Assembly: GCF_030167925.1 (NCBI RefSeq)
Contig: NZ_JASKUT010000001.1
Location: 682,001-746,000 of the forward strand
Length of the DNA: 64,000 nucleotides
Source of the DNA: Paenibacillus silviterrae
Lineage (GTDB): Bacteria; Bacillota; Bacilli; Paenibacillales; NBRC-103111
Direction of reading: 5' to 3'
Positions within the stretch are counted from its first letter, which is position 1, and every line of letters starts with the position of its first letter. Below, one piece after another: positions 19,312 to 27,773 of this stretch. Under the pieces are notes generated by a model. It ran no database searches, was not told the origin of the DNA, and worked only from the letters and a program-made list of their open reading frames with translations. Both the position numbers and the translations under genes were made by a program.

Positions 19312-20088
19312 ATGAAAGCAATGCTGGTGGCAGAGAGATGGCAGAAAATCGTACAGCTGGTGAATGAACGAGGGAGTATTCGGGTGACCGAGCTGAGTGA
19401 GCTTTGTCAGGTGACGGAGGAAACGATCCGGCGCGACCTGGACCGGCTGGAGGGTGAAGGAAAGCTCCGCAGGAGCCATGGCGGGGCGGTAAGCGTTCAA
19501 TCCGAGGGCACCTCGGAAATTCCTTATTTGGTCAGGGAAACGACGAATGCCGAGCAAAAGCGGGACATTGCCGCTTCGGCTATCAGCCTGATCCAACCGA
19601 ACGACCGGATTATTCTCGATGCGAGCTCTACCGCCTGGTATATGGCCCAAATTCTGCCGGACGTTCCGCTAACGGTTGTGACCAATTCGATCAGGGTGAC
19701 GATGGAGCTGAGCACGAAGGAGAAAATTCAGGTGATCAGCACCGGGGGGCGGCTCACTTCGCGTTCACTTTCGTACGTAGGCCCTCTTGCGGAGCGTTCG
19801 CTTCGCACGTATCACGTGGATAAAGCGTTTCTCTCCTGCAAGGGTGTTCATCCGGAGCGGGGGGTCAGCGAATCGAATGAGCTGCAGGCGCTGATCAAGC
19901 AAAAAATGATCGAAATCGCCGATCAGGTGGTTTTGATGGCAGACTACAGCAAATTCGGACAGCAGTCGTTCGCCCATGTCGCCGATTGGGAACAGATCGA
20001 TACGGTGATCACGGACCGGCAGACGGATACGGCATATATACAGCAACTGCAGGAGCAATCGGTACGTCTGATTCAAACAGGAAGCTAA
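19312..20088 (+). CDS. DeoR family transcriptional regulator
   Basis: A 258-residue repressor-type protein. The N-terminal helix-turn-helix is typical (ERWQKIVQLVNERGSIRV, TEETIRRDLDRLEGEG, RRSHGGAV), and the C-terminal DeoRC sensor domain binds a phosphorylated sugar or related effector (DASSTAWYMAQIL, TGGRL, KAFLSCKG, YSKFGQ). ATG 19312 has GGGAG only 3 bases away; ATG 19321 (MLVAERW) is a real alternative and looks more like family members. No sugar catabolic gene is adjacent, so the regulon is unknown. It stands alone and ends at a strong hairpin. Confidence 0.88.
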   Translation: MKAMLVAERWQKIVQLVNERGSIRVTELSELCQVTEETIRRDLDRLEGEGKLRRSHGGAVSVQSEGTSEIPYLVRETTNAEQKRDIAASAISLIQPNDRIILDASSTAWYMAQILPDVPLTVVTNSIRVTMELSTKEKIQVISTGGRLTSRSLSYVGPLAERSLRTYHVDKAFLSCKGVHPERGVSESNELQALIKQKMIEIADQVVLMADYSKFGQQSFAHVADWEQIDTVITDRQTDTAYIQQLQEQSVRLIQTGS

Positions 20089-20093
20089 CGCCC

Positions 20094-20140
20094 AAAGCCT
20101 GTCGGCAGGAGAGGTGCTCCGGTGCTGACAGGCTTTTTTT
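20094..20140 (+). terminator. Terminator after deoR-type gene
   Basis: AAAGCCTGTCGGCA (20094-20107) pairs with TGCTGACAGGCTTT (20123-20136) with one G-U pair, then a T tract. Confidence 0.9.
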
Positions 20141-20213
20141 AGGTATGTTTCGCGCGGATCCGGCATATGCTTTGTCTATCATTGTCTTAATGACGGAAAA
20201 GAGGTCGGATTCC

Positions 20214-20384
20214 ATGTATTATTGTCTGAATTGCCAAAAGCTCCATGTCGTGACGAAGCAGCCCGAGGAGAGCGTGTTTCTCACCGGCTTTGTGTTTGTG
20301 GACAACACCAAGTATCAGGCGGGGCTGTGCCTGGCCTCGGACGCTGAGCAAGAGGAAGGGGAGGAGAGGGCTAACGCTTCTTAA
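20214..20384 (+). CDS. Small hypothetical protein, 56 residues, one CxxC
   Basis: The ATG at 20214 follows GAGGT, and the protein begins MYYCLNCQKLHVV. One CLNC pair near the N-terminus suggests a half zinc site; the C-terminus is acidic and probably disordered. There is no transmembrane segment. It is convergent with the MATE gene and their stops overlap by 4 bases. I do not recognise the family. Confidence 0.55.
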   Translation: MYYCLNCQKLHVVTKQPEESVFLTGFVFVDNTKYQAGLCLASDAEQEEGEERANAS

Positions 20385-21745
20385 GTTTCGGAGCTTGCGG
20401 GCAAGTGCACTTTCTTTTGAATCCGCACCAGACGTATGAATAGTCCGATGGCGCCCAAGGTAAGGCCGGTGCTTAATCCGATCCAGTAGCCGAACGGACC
20501 CATTTCAGTATAATGAGCCAGAATATAGCCGAACGGAAGTCCTACGACCCAATAAGATATCAGCGCTACCATGAAGGTGACGTTCACGTCCTTATAGCCT
20601 CTAAGCGCCCCTTGAATAGGAGCGGCCACGGCATCGGAGAGCTGAAAGAAGATGGCATAGAGTAAAAAATGTCCCGTCAGCTCAAGAAGCTCCGGATCGC
20701 CGGTGTAGATGCCTGCAATCGGCTTGGTAAAGAGCAGGAGAATCACTGTACAAATTCCAGCCATGCCCAAGGCGAAGCCGATGCCGAGCCGGCCGTAGAT
20801 GCGGGCGTCACGGAACCGGCGCGCCCCGACCTCGAACCCGATCAGGATCGTCAGCGCCATGGAGATGCTAAGCGGGATCATGTACAGGAAGGAAGCGAAG
20901 TTGATGGCCGCCTGATGCGCCGCTATGGTCATCGTGCTGTATTCACTCATGAGCATGGTCACGGCGGCAAAGATGCTTACCTCGAAAAAAATGGACAGCC
21001 CGATCGGCAGTCCGATCGTCAGGAGCTCCTTCCAATCGGATAGGGAGATTCGATAAAACCGGCTGACGACAGCATATTCCGTAAACGGCTTGATCCGAGC
21101 GACGACCTGCCACGCGATCAAAAAAATGACCCAGTAGGTAATGGCGGAAGCGACGCCCGCTCCTGCTCCGCCGAGCTCAGGCAGCCCCATCTTCCCATAA
21201 ATGAACAAGTAGTTCAGCAGTCCGTTGATGGGCAGCGAAACGAAGCTGATGTACATGGAGGTTCGCGTGTGTCCCAGCGCGTCGATGAAGCAGCGGAGCA
21301 CGGTGTAAAGAAACAGTCCCGGGATTCCGGCGGCAATGGCGATCAAATAGTCTCTGGCCATGCTCTCCACCTTCGCTTCAAGCCCCATTAGGCTCAGAAT
21401 CGGATTCACGGTGAAGAAGCCGATGACAATTACGGCTGTAGAAAGCAGGACTGATACGTATAAGGCCTGTACGACTTTAAAAGGGACGGAGTCTTTGCGG
21501 TTTGCGCCCGCAAGCTGCGCCACGATCGGAGTGACGGCAAGCAGGATACCGCTGAGTCCGGTTTGCACGGGCACCCAAAGGCTCGTTCCGATCGCAACGC
21601 CGGCCAGGTCGACAGCGCTGTAATGACCGGTCATGAACACATCGAAGAAGCTCATGGCAAACATAGCCACCTGAGTTCCCAGGATCGGCAATAATACAAA
21701 GAGAAGCTGTTTGATTTTTTGGCGCAGGGTGTAGGTTTGGTTCAT
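20381..21745 (-). CDS. MATE family multidrug/toxin efflux pump
   Basis: A 454-residue membrane protein of the MatE (NorM-like) family, which exchanges Na+ or H+ for cationic drugs and other toxic compounds. Twelve hydrophobic segments can be followed in two related halves; MSFFDVFMTGHYS and GTSLWVPVQTGLSGI represent the N-terminal half, and MIPLSISMALTILIGFEVGA the second half. AAAGGAA precedes the ATG at 21745. It stands alone. The family is clear; the substrate is not. Confidence 0.9.
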   Translation of the reverse strand: MNQTYTLRQKIKQLLFVLLPILGTQVAMFAMSFFDVFMTGHYSAVDLAGVAIGTSLWVPVQTGLSGILLAVTPIVAQLAGANRKDSVPFKVVQALYVSVLLSTAVIVIGFFTVNPILSLMGLEAKVESMARDYLIAIAAGIPGLFLYTVLRCFIDALGHTRTSMYISFVSLPINGLLNYLFIYGKMGLPELGGAGAGVASAITYWVIFLIAWQVVARIKPFTEYAVVSRFYRISLSDWKELLTIGLPIGLSIFFEVSIFAAVTMLMSEYSTMTIAAHQAAINFASFLYMIPLSISMALTILIGFEVGARRFRDARIYGRLGIGFALGMAGICTVILLLFTKPIAGIYTGDPELLELTGHFLLYAIFFQLSDAVAAPIQGALRGYKDVNVTFMVALISYWVVGLPFGYILAHYTEMGPFGYWIGLSTGLTLGAIGLFIRLVRIQKKVHLPASSET

Positions 21746-21857
21746 GCTATGATCGTTCCTTTACGTTAACTTTGCTGGAAAGAAATGAAGAGTTCCTGAT
21801 GCATTTAGACATCATACCAGAAAGCGGAGCATAAACCAAAGTAGACATGCTTAACGT

Positions 21858-21897
21858 AAAAAACCTGTGTCCGTATGCTGACAGCGGACACAGGCTT
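21858..21897 (-). terminator. Terminator for the 78-residue gene (minus strand)
   Basis: CCTGTGTCCG (21864-21873) and CGGACACAGG (21885-21894) are perfect arms. Read on the minus strand, the hairpin is followed by six T residues (complement of 21858-21863). Confidence 0.85.
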
Positions 21898-21915
21898 TAA
21901 GGCATCGCCCTCCGA

Positions 21916-22152
21916 TTATTCGGAAGCACTGTCGTTGATAGCAGCTTGGTCCTCCGCTAATTGATTCACGGACGAGGTGACTGCCGATTCGTTGCTGCTG
22001 CTTTCCAACGCTTGATCAACGGCAGCTTGCGCATGGCGAAGGGAACGCTGGGCCTGAGCGACTTGACGGTCAGTAGGGTTCGCTTCGGCGGATTGTACGG
22101 CGTTATGGGCCGTTTCCACGGAATTTTGCGCTTGGGTTGCTTTGTCAGCCAT
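21916..22152 (-). CDS. Small Ala/Gln/Ser-rich helical protein, 78 residues
   Basis: A hydrophilic protein (MADKATQAQNSVETAHNA at the N-terminus) rich in Ala, Gln, Ser and Asn. The spacing of Ala and Val suggests one or two amphipathic helices or a coiled coil. AAAGGAGGG gives a strong ribosome site, and a good terminator lies 19 bases after the stop, so it is very probably expressed. It lacks signal and membrane segments. Similar small proteins in spore formers are often of unknown function. Confidence 0.7.
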   Translation of the reverse strand: MADKATQAQNSVETAHNAVQSAEANPTDRQVAQAQRSLRHAQAAVDQALESSSNESAVTSSVNQLAEDQAAINDSASE

Positions 22153-22238
22153 GGGTTGTCCCTCCTTTCTTTTGGGAATCCCTTTTACTATGATAATAAT
22201 AAGGATGGATTATGCAGGAAGACAGGGGAGAGATGGGT

Positions 22239-22766
22239 ATGTTTGATCCGACGATTTATGACAATTTGAAGGTAGTTTTCGAAGGAGAGGCCTATGATCT
22301 TGATGCGCAAGGGGAATTTCTGATTACGATGCGCGAGGATTTGGTGAACCTGGCGGATATGAGCCGAAGCTTTAGCATCACGTTCCGTCATACGGGAGGA
22401 GCATGCAGTGCCGGTTTCACCTTAACGAGCGAGCTGCTGGATTTTGCAGGGGAGCTGCGGGGGCTGCGTCTTGCGGAGGAGGAGCCCGGGGTGTCGCTGC
22501 AGCTATGGATCGATATGCCTTCGGCTTACGAGTCGTATGTGCAGTCGCAATCGGACAAGCTGTGGGCCGATTGGGCCGATTCCACGGTGCTTGAGCTGGA
22601 GCGGCGAACCGCATACAGCTGGGAGCAGCGCTTGCTTCAGCCGGAGCAAGATATTCTGAGGGTCACTATGCAGTACAAAAACAAAATCAATGAGTCTCAT
22701 GTCGACCAAGTGGGTGCCGTGCTGGCCCATTTCTTATCGACGGTGGCGGCAATAGCTGTGAAGTAG
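22239..22766 (+). CDS. Uncharacterised 175-residue protein
   Basis: Not recognised. The frame opens at 22212, but GGGGAG eight bases before the ATG at 22239 favours the start MFDPTIYDNLKVVFEG. The protein is acidic, soluble and rich in aromatic residues (LWADWADS, RRTAYSWEQR), with mixed alpha/beta character and no motif I know. It is divergent from the 78-residue gene, with the starts about 85 bases apart. A hairpin follows it. Confidence 0.75.
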   Translation: MFDPTIYDNLKVVFEGEAYDLDAQGEFLITMREDLVNLADMSRSFSITFRHTGGACSAGFTLTSELLDFAGELRGLRLAEEEPGVSLQLWIDMPSAYESYVQSQSDKLWADWADSTVLELERRTAYSWEQRLLQPEQDILRVTMQYKNKINESHVDQVGAVLAHFLSTVAAIAVK

Positions 22767-22789
22767 CCGAGAAGGCTTGCGGCAAGCAC

Positions 22790-22832
22790 AATAAGGCGGA
22801 GGAGGCTTAGATAAGCCCTCAACCGCCTTATT
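22790..22832 (+). terminator. Long hairpin between convergent genes
   Basis: AATAAGGCGG pairs with CCGCCTTATT, with an inner GAGGCTTA/TAAGCCCTC stem. The tail is only weakly T-rich, so termination efficiency is uncertain. Confidence 0.6.
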
Positions 22833-22875
22833 ACGTTTGCCATGGCAAGCGTGCGTAGGGGCGCTTTTATAGCCC

Positions 22876-24072
22876 TTAAGGCTTCCCTTTGCTGATCCAG
22901 AAGGTAACCCGGGTCCCCTTATCCACCGTTTCGCCGGGCTGGGGCTCCTGCTTGAACACTTTACCTGCCGGCTGCTCGTTGACTTCGAGGAAATAAGCGT
23001 ATTTCAACCCGGAGGAAAGCGCCAGCTTCTCCGCCTCTTCCTTGCCAAGCCCCTTAAGGGCGGGCACCTGAACAGGTCCGTCTCCGGCCGGAGGGGCAGG
23101 CTTCGGCTCGGGAGCGGGCTTCGGCTTTTCTTGAGCCGGGTTCTCCTGAGCCGGGGGCGGAGCTTGCGTGACGGCCGGCTTTCTCTCATCTGAAGCAAGC
23201 ATTTTTCCTACAGTTTCGAACAGTAAAGCAAATACGCCGATAAAAACAACAAGTCCGATCACGCCGGCCGTAAGGCCGATCCACATTTTTTTACCGAAAA
23301 AGGAGGTCCAGCCCCTCTTCCTGACGGGTTCCTCTTCTTCGTATTCTTCCGTTTCCTCTACTGACGCGACCTCGGGGTCACCTGTGCCGGACAAGGCGTC
23401 CTGGAGACTGCGTATCCAGGCGGCCAGCGAGGTTTGCTCCTGCATGGTGCGCTGGGCCGCCTGAACCAGAATGCTCCGGGCCGATTCCTGTACTCCGAGC
23501 TCCGCCAATGCCGCGGCAAGGCGAACCCGGAAAGGTTCGGAGTTCTCCGGGACATGGGAGGATCTGGTAATCAGCTGGAAAAACAATCGGCAAAGCTCCT
23601 TCGCGGGGCGCTCCTTTGCGGTTCCCTTATCCCATGAGTGAATGATGTTCAATTTGCCGTCATGCCGGAGCCACAAATTTTCCGCCCGTAAGGAAAAGTC
23701 CAACGGGCGCCGCTCCAGCACGTCCTGAAGGTCGTGTCCCAGCTCGACCAGCAGCTTGACGATCTGCTCGAAGGAAAGTGTATGATGCTCGATCAACCGG
23801 ATCAGCGGTTCTCCCTTCTCGTAGGGCAGAATGATGGATACCTGCTCAGCGGTAACCTCCGCATCCAGAACATGCAGCAGGGAAGGCCAGGCCGTATGCC
23901 CGCCTTTGCCCAATTCCTCTATATACTCCTGTGCCGGGTAGCTGCCGCTAAGCTTGACGATGAACACGAGAACCTGGCGGCTCAGTGCGAGGTCCCGTCC
24001 CTTGTACAGATGCCCGTTATGCAGCGCAATCAAGGGCTCCTGCAGCTCGTAGCGAGTCCATCGTTTCTCCAT
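22876..24072 (-). CDS. Membrane pseudokinase with C-terminal PASTA domain (PrkC-like architecture)
   Basis: A 398-residue single-pass protein. Residues 1-170 resemble a degenerate serine/threonine kinase fold: K40 in VFIVKL may be the beta-3 lysine, but the catalytic loop reads DFSLRAEN (125-132) with serine where the HRD aspartate should be, and the DFG position reads HSWD. The glycine loop is not evident. An acidic linker, a membrane helix (about 263-286), a Pro/Ala/Lys-rich stalk and one PASTA domain (about 334-396) follow. PASTA domains bind peptidoglycan or muropeptides. GGGAGGT lies 8 bases before ATG 24072; the frame is open to 24126. It probably senses or scaffolds at the wall rather than phosphorylating. 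Divergent from a c-di-GMP-controlled wall hydrolase. Confidence 0.8.
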   Translation of the reverse strand: MEKRWTRYELQEPLIALHNGHLYKGRDLALSRQVLVFIVKLSGSYPAQEYIEELGKGGHTAWPSLLHVLDAEVTAEQVSIILPYEKGEPLIRLIEHHTLSFEQIVKLLVELGHDLQDVLERRPLDFSLRAENLWLRHDGKLNIIHSWDKGTAKERPAKELCRLFFQLITRSSHVPENSEPFRVRLAAALAELGVQESARSILVQAAQRTMQEQTSLAAWIRSLQDALSGTGDPEVASVEETEEYEEEEPVRKRGWTSFFGKKMWIGLTAGVIGLVVFIGVFALLFETVGKMLASDERKPAVTQAPPPAQENPAQEKPKPAPEPKPAPPAGDGPVQVPALKGLGKEEAEKLALSSGLKYAYFLEVNEQPAGKVFKQEPQPGETVDKGTRVTFWISKGKP

Positions 24073-24361
24073 AGTGTAGACCTCCCGTGGATAGTTTCTT
24101 TTCATACTATTCGAAGCAACGGGCAATTTTTACGGAATCTTTGTGAAACAATTTTAAACATTTTGCAATTATCGAGTGAGGCTACATGCGTTGGACCGCT
24201 CTAAGCTGTGACCTATATTTATATTTCCATTATATTACAAGGGGTCAATAGGGCTTCTAGCCTTGTTTTCCCATGGGAAATGATGCATCGTTTCGACTAT
24301 TTTCGATCGGTACCCACTCAAACTATAATAGAGTCACGAAATGATTTAAGTTAACCTCTCA

Positions 24362-24508
24362 CGATAATGGCAAAGTCGGCGAAAGCCGGTGACGCAAAGC
24401 TACAGGGGCTTCGGTTGATCGTTCAACCATGCTCGCCAGCTGCCGAAGGATCTAGGGAACCCGGGATAACCCTCTTTCTTCAACGGCTGGTAAGGAGAGG
24501 GTTCTTTT
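24362..24508 (+). promoter_or_regulatory. c-di-GMP-I (GEMM) riboswitch with terminator
   Basis: The aptamer (about 24362-24450) contains the conserved blocks GGCAAA, a CGAAAG tetraloop hairpin, GACGCAAAGC and, near the 3' end, CCAGCTGCCGA. An expression platform follows: AACCCTCT (24468-24475) pairs with AGAGGGTT (24496-24503), then CTTTT. The coding sequence starts 36 bases after this terminator. A TATAAT at 24324-24329 is a plausible -10 box. Binding of c-di-GMP should switch termination; whether it turns the gene on or off cannot be read by eye. Confidence 0.85.
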
Positions 24509-24543
24509 CCATTCCAACCCAAAGACACGGAGGTTATCACAGC

Positions 24544-25488
24544 ATGAAGAAGCAGCTTGCATCCTTATTGGTCTTACTCTTTATTGTACTTTCCCTAGGT
24601 TCCGCTGTACAAGCGGAGGAAACGGTTCCCACCAAGGCACAAGCCGTTGCCGGGGTAAGCTTCCGGGACCAGCCGAGCACCTCAAGCCAGGTCATGCGTT
24701 ATTTGAAGACAGGAGAGGTCGTTACCGTTCTTGACGTGGTAAATCCCTATTGGTACCGGATTCAGGATCAGCAGGGGACTATGGGCTATGTAAGCTCCGG
24801 CACGAAGTACATAACGTTGATCAGCAATGCAAAAATCATCTATGGGGTCAATTTCCGGACCGGTCCTTCCACCGAAGCGTCCAAAATCCGGATGCTGTCT
24901 ACAGGCGAGGAGGTTCTCGTTCTGGAGAAAATCAATGACAGCTGGTATAAGGCAAAGGATAAAAATGGCGTGGTCGGCTATCTCAGCAGCAGCAGTAAGT
25001 ATATTACAGCAGATTTCTCGGTAACGACCGTTGTGCTGCCTCTTCAGGAGCGAATTGAAAGCATCATACAAGCGGCTTCGGCTTACACCGGGACGCCCTA
25101 TGAGTTCGGTTCGGAGCGGTTCGATACGGCGACGTTCGATTGCTCCGATCTGGTGCAGCAAGCCTTCTGGGATGCTACACGGACGGTTGTGCCGGGAGAT
25201 TCCCGGGCCCAGGGCGATTACGTAAAGCAGCAGGGTGCCGTTACTTCCGATTGGCGTCAGCTGAAGCGCGGTGATCTGATGTTCTTCATGTCCTATAACG
25301 GCTCAAGCGCATCCGATTACAGCGGCATTGACAAAACTGCCGAGACGATTACTCACGTAGCGATCTACTTGGGCGACGGAATGATGCTTCATACCTATTC
25401 GCCTGAATCCGGCGGGGTGCGGACCGATTCGATCGCCGGACGTCACTGGGAATATCGGTTCCTATACGGCGGGAGTGCAACCAACTAG
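24544..25488 (+). CDS. Secreted NlpC/P60 endopeptidase with two SH3 domains
   Basis: A 314-residue exported cell wall hydrolase. It has a Sec signal peptide (MKKQLASLLVLL, cleaved near VQAEE), two bacterial SH3 domains (about 35-90 and 97-155; NFRTGPSTEASK, DSWYKAK) and a C-terminal NlpC/P60 domain. The catalytic residues are C200 in FDCSDLVQQ, H271 in THVAIYLGDG and H283. Such enzymes cut the gamma-D-Glu to meso-Dap bond of peptide stems. The open frame continues upstream through the riboswitch, but GGAGG 10 bases before ATG 24544 and the signal peptide fix the start. The upstream c-di-GMP-I riboswitch ties wall cutting to the motile/sessile switch. Confidence 0.93.
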   Translation: MKKQLASLLVLLFIVLSLGSAVQAEETVPTKAQAVAGVSFRDQPSTSSQVMRYLKTGEVVTVLDVVNPYWYRIQDQQGTMGYVSSGTKYITLISNAKIIYGVNFRTGPSTEASKIRMLSTGEEVLVLEKINDSWYKAKDKNGVVGYLSSSSKYITADFSVTTVVLPLQERIESIIQAASAYTGTPYEFGSERFDTATFDCSDLVQQAFWDATRTVVPGDSRAQGDYVKQQGAVTSDWRQLKRGDLMFFMSYNGSSASDYSGIDKTAETITHVAIYLGDGMMLHTYSPESGGVRTDSIAGRHWEYRFLYGGSATN

Positions 25489-25495
25489 TAGATAG

Positions 25496-25530
25496 CGTAG
25501 CGGGGTCCTTCGGGATCTCGCTATTTCCTT
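25496..25530 (+). terminator. Terminator after NlpC/P60 gene
   Basis: A stable hairpin, TAGCGGGGTCC-TTCG-GGATCTCGCTA, is followed by a T/C-rich tail. Confidence 0.75.
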
Positions 25531-25555
25531 CTTATGCGAAGTTAGAAAAAAGATA

Positions 25556-25585
25556 TTGACACTGCATGGGATACTGAACTATACT
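25556..25585 (+). promoter_or_regulatory. Promoter of ssuDBC
   Basis: TTGACA (25556-25561), an 18-base spacer and TATACT (25580-25585). Transcription would begin near 25592, upstream of the leader terminator at 25646-25705. Confidence 0.7.
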
Positions 25586-25645
25586 GAGCTCATTAAAACA
25601 TAGTAAACACATTGGAATTGTAGTTAATATGTCTACCGGTTCACC

Positions 25646-25705
25646 GGAGGCTTCGCTTATCTCGCATCCTATTGAAGGAGCAGGTAAGAGGAGTCTCCTT
25701 TTTTT
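25646..25705 (+). terminator. Leader terminator (attenuator candidate) upstream of ssuD
   Basis: The segment 25646-25661 pairs with 25683-25698 over about 16 bp with one mismatch and three G-U pairs, and seven T residues follow directly (25699-25705). It lies between the ssuD promoter and its start codon, after a separate terminator for the previous gene, so it points to premature termination control. Confidence 0.75.
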
Positions 25706-25764
25706 ATCCCTTCTGAGTTGATCGTTGGGAATCCGTTCAAACATGTAAAGGAGAGTGAAATGTT

Positions 25765-26964
25765 ATGACAAACAAGTCTCAGCAAGTGGAGTTCGGCTGG
25801 TTCATACCGACGACAGGCGACGGCAAATATATCGGGGTGAAGCCGGAAAGGGAATCTACCGCAGAGTACATGATTCAAGTAGCGAAGACGGCGGAGGAAG
25901 CAGGCTTTACTTTCGCACTCATCCCCACCGGGGGCTCTTGCATCGATTCTTGGGTAGTCGGCTCCGCCATCGCTGCCCATACCCGGAAGCTTAAGCCGCT
26001 TGTCGCATTCCGTCCGGGACTCATCGCGCCCGTCCTGGCGGCTCGCATGGCTGCTTCACTCGATTATATATCGGGAGGCCGGGCATTGGTGAATGTGGTG
26101 ACGGGCGGCTCGCCGCAGGATCTTATCGCTACCGGAGATCCGCTGGCCCACGATCATGATGCCCGCTACGAACGAACAAGGGAATTTCTTCACATTGTGA
26201 AAGAGGTTTGGACGCAATCAAAGAAAGGCTCGGATAGCTTCCTAGCCTCGAATTCTACCTATGGAGGAGCGGAACGCGTACAGTTTCAAGGGAAGTACTT
26301 TCAGCTCGAGGACGGGGCGAGCTTGCCCGCACCGATTCAGAATCCGCACCCTCCCTTATATTTTGGGGGCAGCTCGGCTGCCGGGAAGCGAACTGCGGTG
26401 GAAACGGCCGACGTCTTTCTTATGTGGGCGGAGCCGATCGATTGGATACGCGAGCAGATTGCGGAGCTGGAGCAGCTTCGTGCGGAGCTGAAGCGGGAGA
26501 AGGGAATCGACAGAACGCTTCGTTACGGCTTAAGGGCACAGGTGCTTGTTCGGGAAACAGAGGAAGAGGCATGGCGTGAAGCGTGGGACATCATCAGTAA
26601 AGTGGAACGGAAGGCAATCGACAATTCCAATCAACGCTTTGCCACTACCGATGCGACCAACCAGAAGCGTCAAAACGAGTTGCGTGAGCTGTCGCGGGAC
26701 CATGACTTTCTGCTCGCCCCGAACCTATGGGCAGGACTTTCTACAGTGAGGGGCGGCGGCTCGATGCTGCTTGTAGGCACACCGGAGCAGGTGTCCGATC
26801 GAATCCTGGAATACGTGGATTTGGGCATTTCCTATTTTATTTTATCCGGCTACCCGAACCTGGAAGAAGCGAAAACGACAGGAGAGCTGCTGCTGCCGCT
26901 TGTCAAGCAGAAGCTGGCAGAGCGAGCGCAAGAGAATACGGAGCTGACTATCGAGAGTGCATAA
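25765..26964 (+). CDS. ssuD: FMNH2-dependent alkanesulfonate monooxygenase
   Basis: This enzyme cleaves alkanesulfonates to sulfite and aldehyde with O2 and reduced flavin, releasing sulfur for growth. It is a bacterial luciferase-like TIM barrel of 399 residues; GGRALVNVVTGGSPQDL, HDARYERTREFL and the C-terminal GTPEQVSDRI are typical SsuD blocks. AAAGGAG lies 11 bases before the ATG. It heads ssuD-ssuB-ssuC behind an attenuator-like leader. The flavin reductase partner (SsuE) is not in this window. ssuA is encoded about 4 kb away on the opposite strand. Confidence 0.95.
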   Translation: MTNKSQQVEFGWFIPTTGDGKYIGVKPERESTAEYMIQVAKTAEEAGFTFALIPTGGSCIDSWVVGSAIAAHTRKLKPLVAFRPGLIAPVLAARMAASLDYISGGRALVNVVTGGSPQDLIATGDPLAHDHDARYERTREFLHIVKEVWTQSKKGSDSFLASNSTYGGAERVQFQGKYFQLEDGASLPAPIQNPHPPLYFGGSSAAGKRTAVETADVFLMWAEPIDWIREQIAELEQLRAELKREKGIDRTLRYGLRAQVLVRETEEEAWREAWDIISKVERKAIDNSNQRFATTDATNQKRQNELRELSRDHDFLLAPNLWAGLSTVRGGGSMLLVGTPEQVSDRILEYVDLGISYFILSGYPNLEEAKTTGELLLPLVKQKLAERAQENTELTIESA

Positions 26965-26976
26965 GGAGCTGAAGCC

Positions 26977-27750
26977 ATGAGTGTACTATTGGATATTGTA
27001 CGGTTATTCAAGTCTTTTCCCACCCCTCAGGGCTCTGTTCAAGCGCTTCAGGATATTTCGCTTCAAGTAAAGCGCGGGGAATTCATCACGGTGATCGGAC
27101 CGAGCGGCTGCGGAAAGAGCACCTTGCTCAAAATCGTCGCCGGCCTGGATACCGACTACCGTGGGCAAGTGCTGCTGGAGAAGGAGAAGGTGGAGCGACC
27201 AAGCATCGATAAAGGGTTTATTTTTCAGGAGCATCGATTGTTCCCCTGGCTAACGGTAGAGAAAAATATTGCGGCCGATTTGCCGTTAACGAATCCGGAG
27301 GTGCGCCGCAAGGTCGATGAACTGATCGCTCTGGTTCGGCTGAACGGCTTCGAGAAGGCATATCCTCGGGAGCTCTCCGGCGGGATGTCGCAGCGGGTAG
27401 CGATCGCACGCGCCTTGCTCCGCAATCCCAAGGTGCTTCTGCTGGATGAGCCGTTCGGCGCTTTGGACGCTTTTACGCGGGGACACCTGCAGGAGGTGCT
27501 GCTGGACATATGGCAAAAAAATCAGACGACCATGATTCTTGTGACCCATGATATTGACGAAGCGGTGTTTCTGGCGAACCGGGTCGTGATTATGAATGCG
27601 AGGCCCGGCACGATACGCCATGTGATTCCCGTGGATTTGCCCTATCCGCGCAAGAAATCGACCGTTTCGTTCCAGCAGCTGCGCCATAAGGTGCTCAGCG
27701 AATTCGAGCGTGTCGAAGAGCTGGAGCTGATCGACAGCTCAGGGATTTAA
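26977..27750 (+). CDS. ssuB: Aliphatic sulfonate ABC transporter, ATP-binding subunit
   Basis: A 257-residue ATPase. Walker A is GPSGCGKST, the Q-loop region FQEHRLFPW, the signature LSGGMSQR, Walker B VLLLDEPF, and the H-loop [14 protein letters not shown] is 8 bases before the ATG, 12 bases after ssuD. It energises SsuC encoded next. The other SsuB-like ATPase in the window (17167) is a paralogue in a separate unit. Confidence 0.93.
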   Translation: MSVLLDIVRLFKSFPTPQGSVQALQDISLQVKRGEFITVIGPSGCGKSTLLKIVAGLDTDYRGQVLLEKEKVERPSIDKGFIFQEHRLFPWLTVEKNIAADLPLTNPEVRRKVDELIALVRLNGFEKAYPRELSGGMSQRVAIARALLRNPKVLLLDEPFGALDAFTRGHLQEVLLDIWQKNQTTMILVTHDIDEAVFLANRVVIMNARPGTIRHVIPVDLPYPRKKSTVSFQQLRHKVLSEFERVEELELIDSSGI

Positions 27751-27773
27751 TGAGGGGAAAGGTGAGATGATGC

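Noticed and set aside
25489..25764. S-box or T-box in the ssuD leader
   Set aside because: None of the conserved S-box blocks or the T-box TGGNACC sequence is present.
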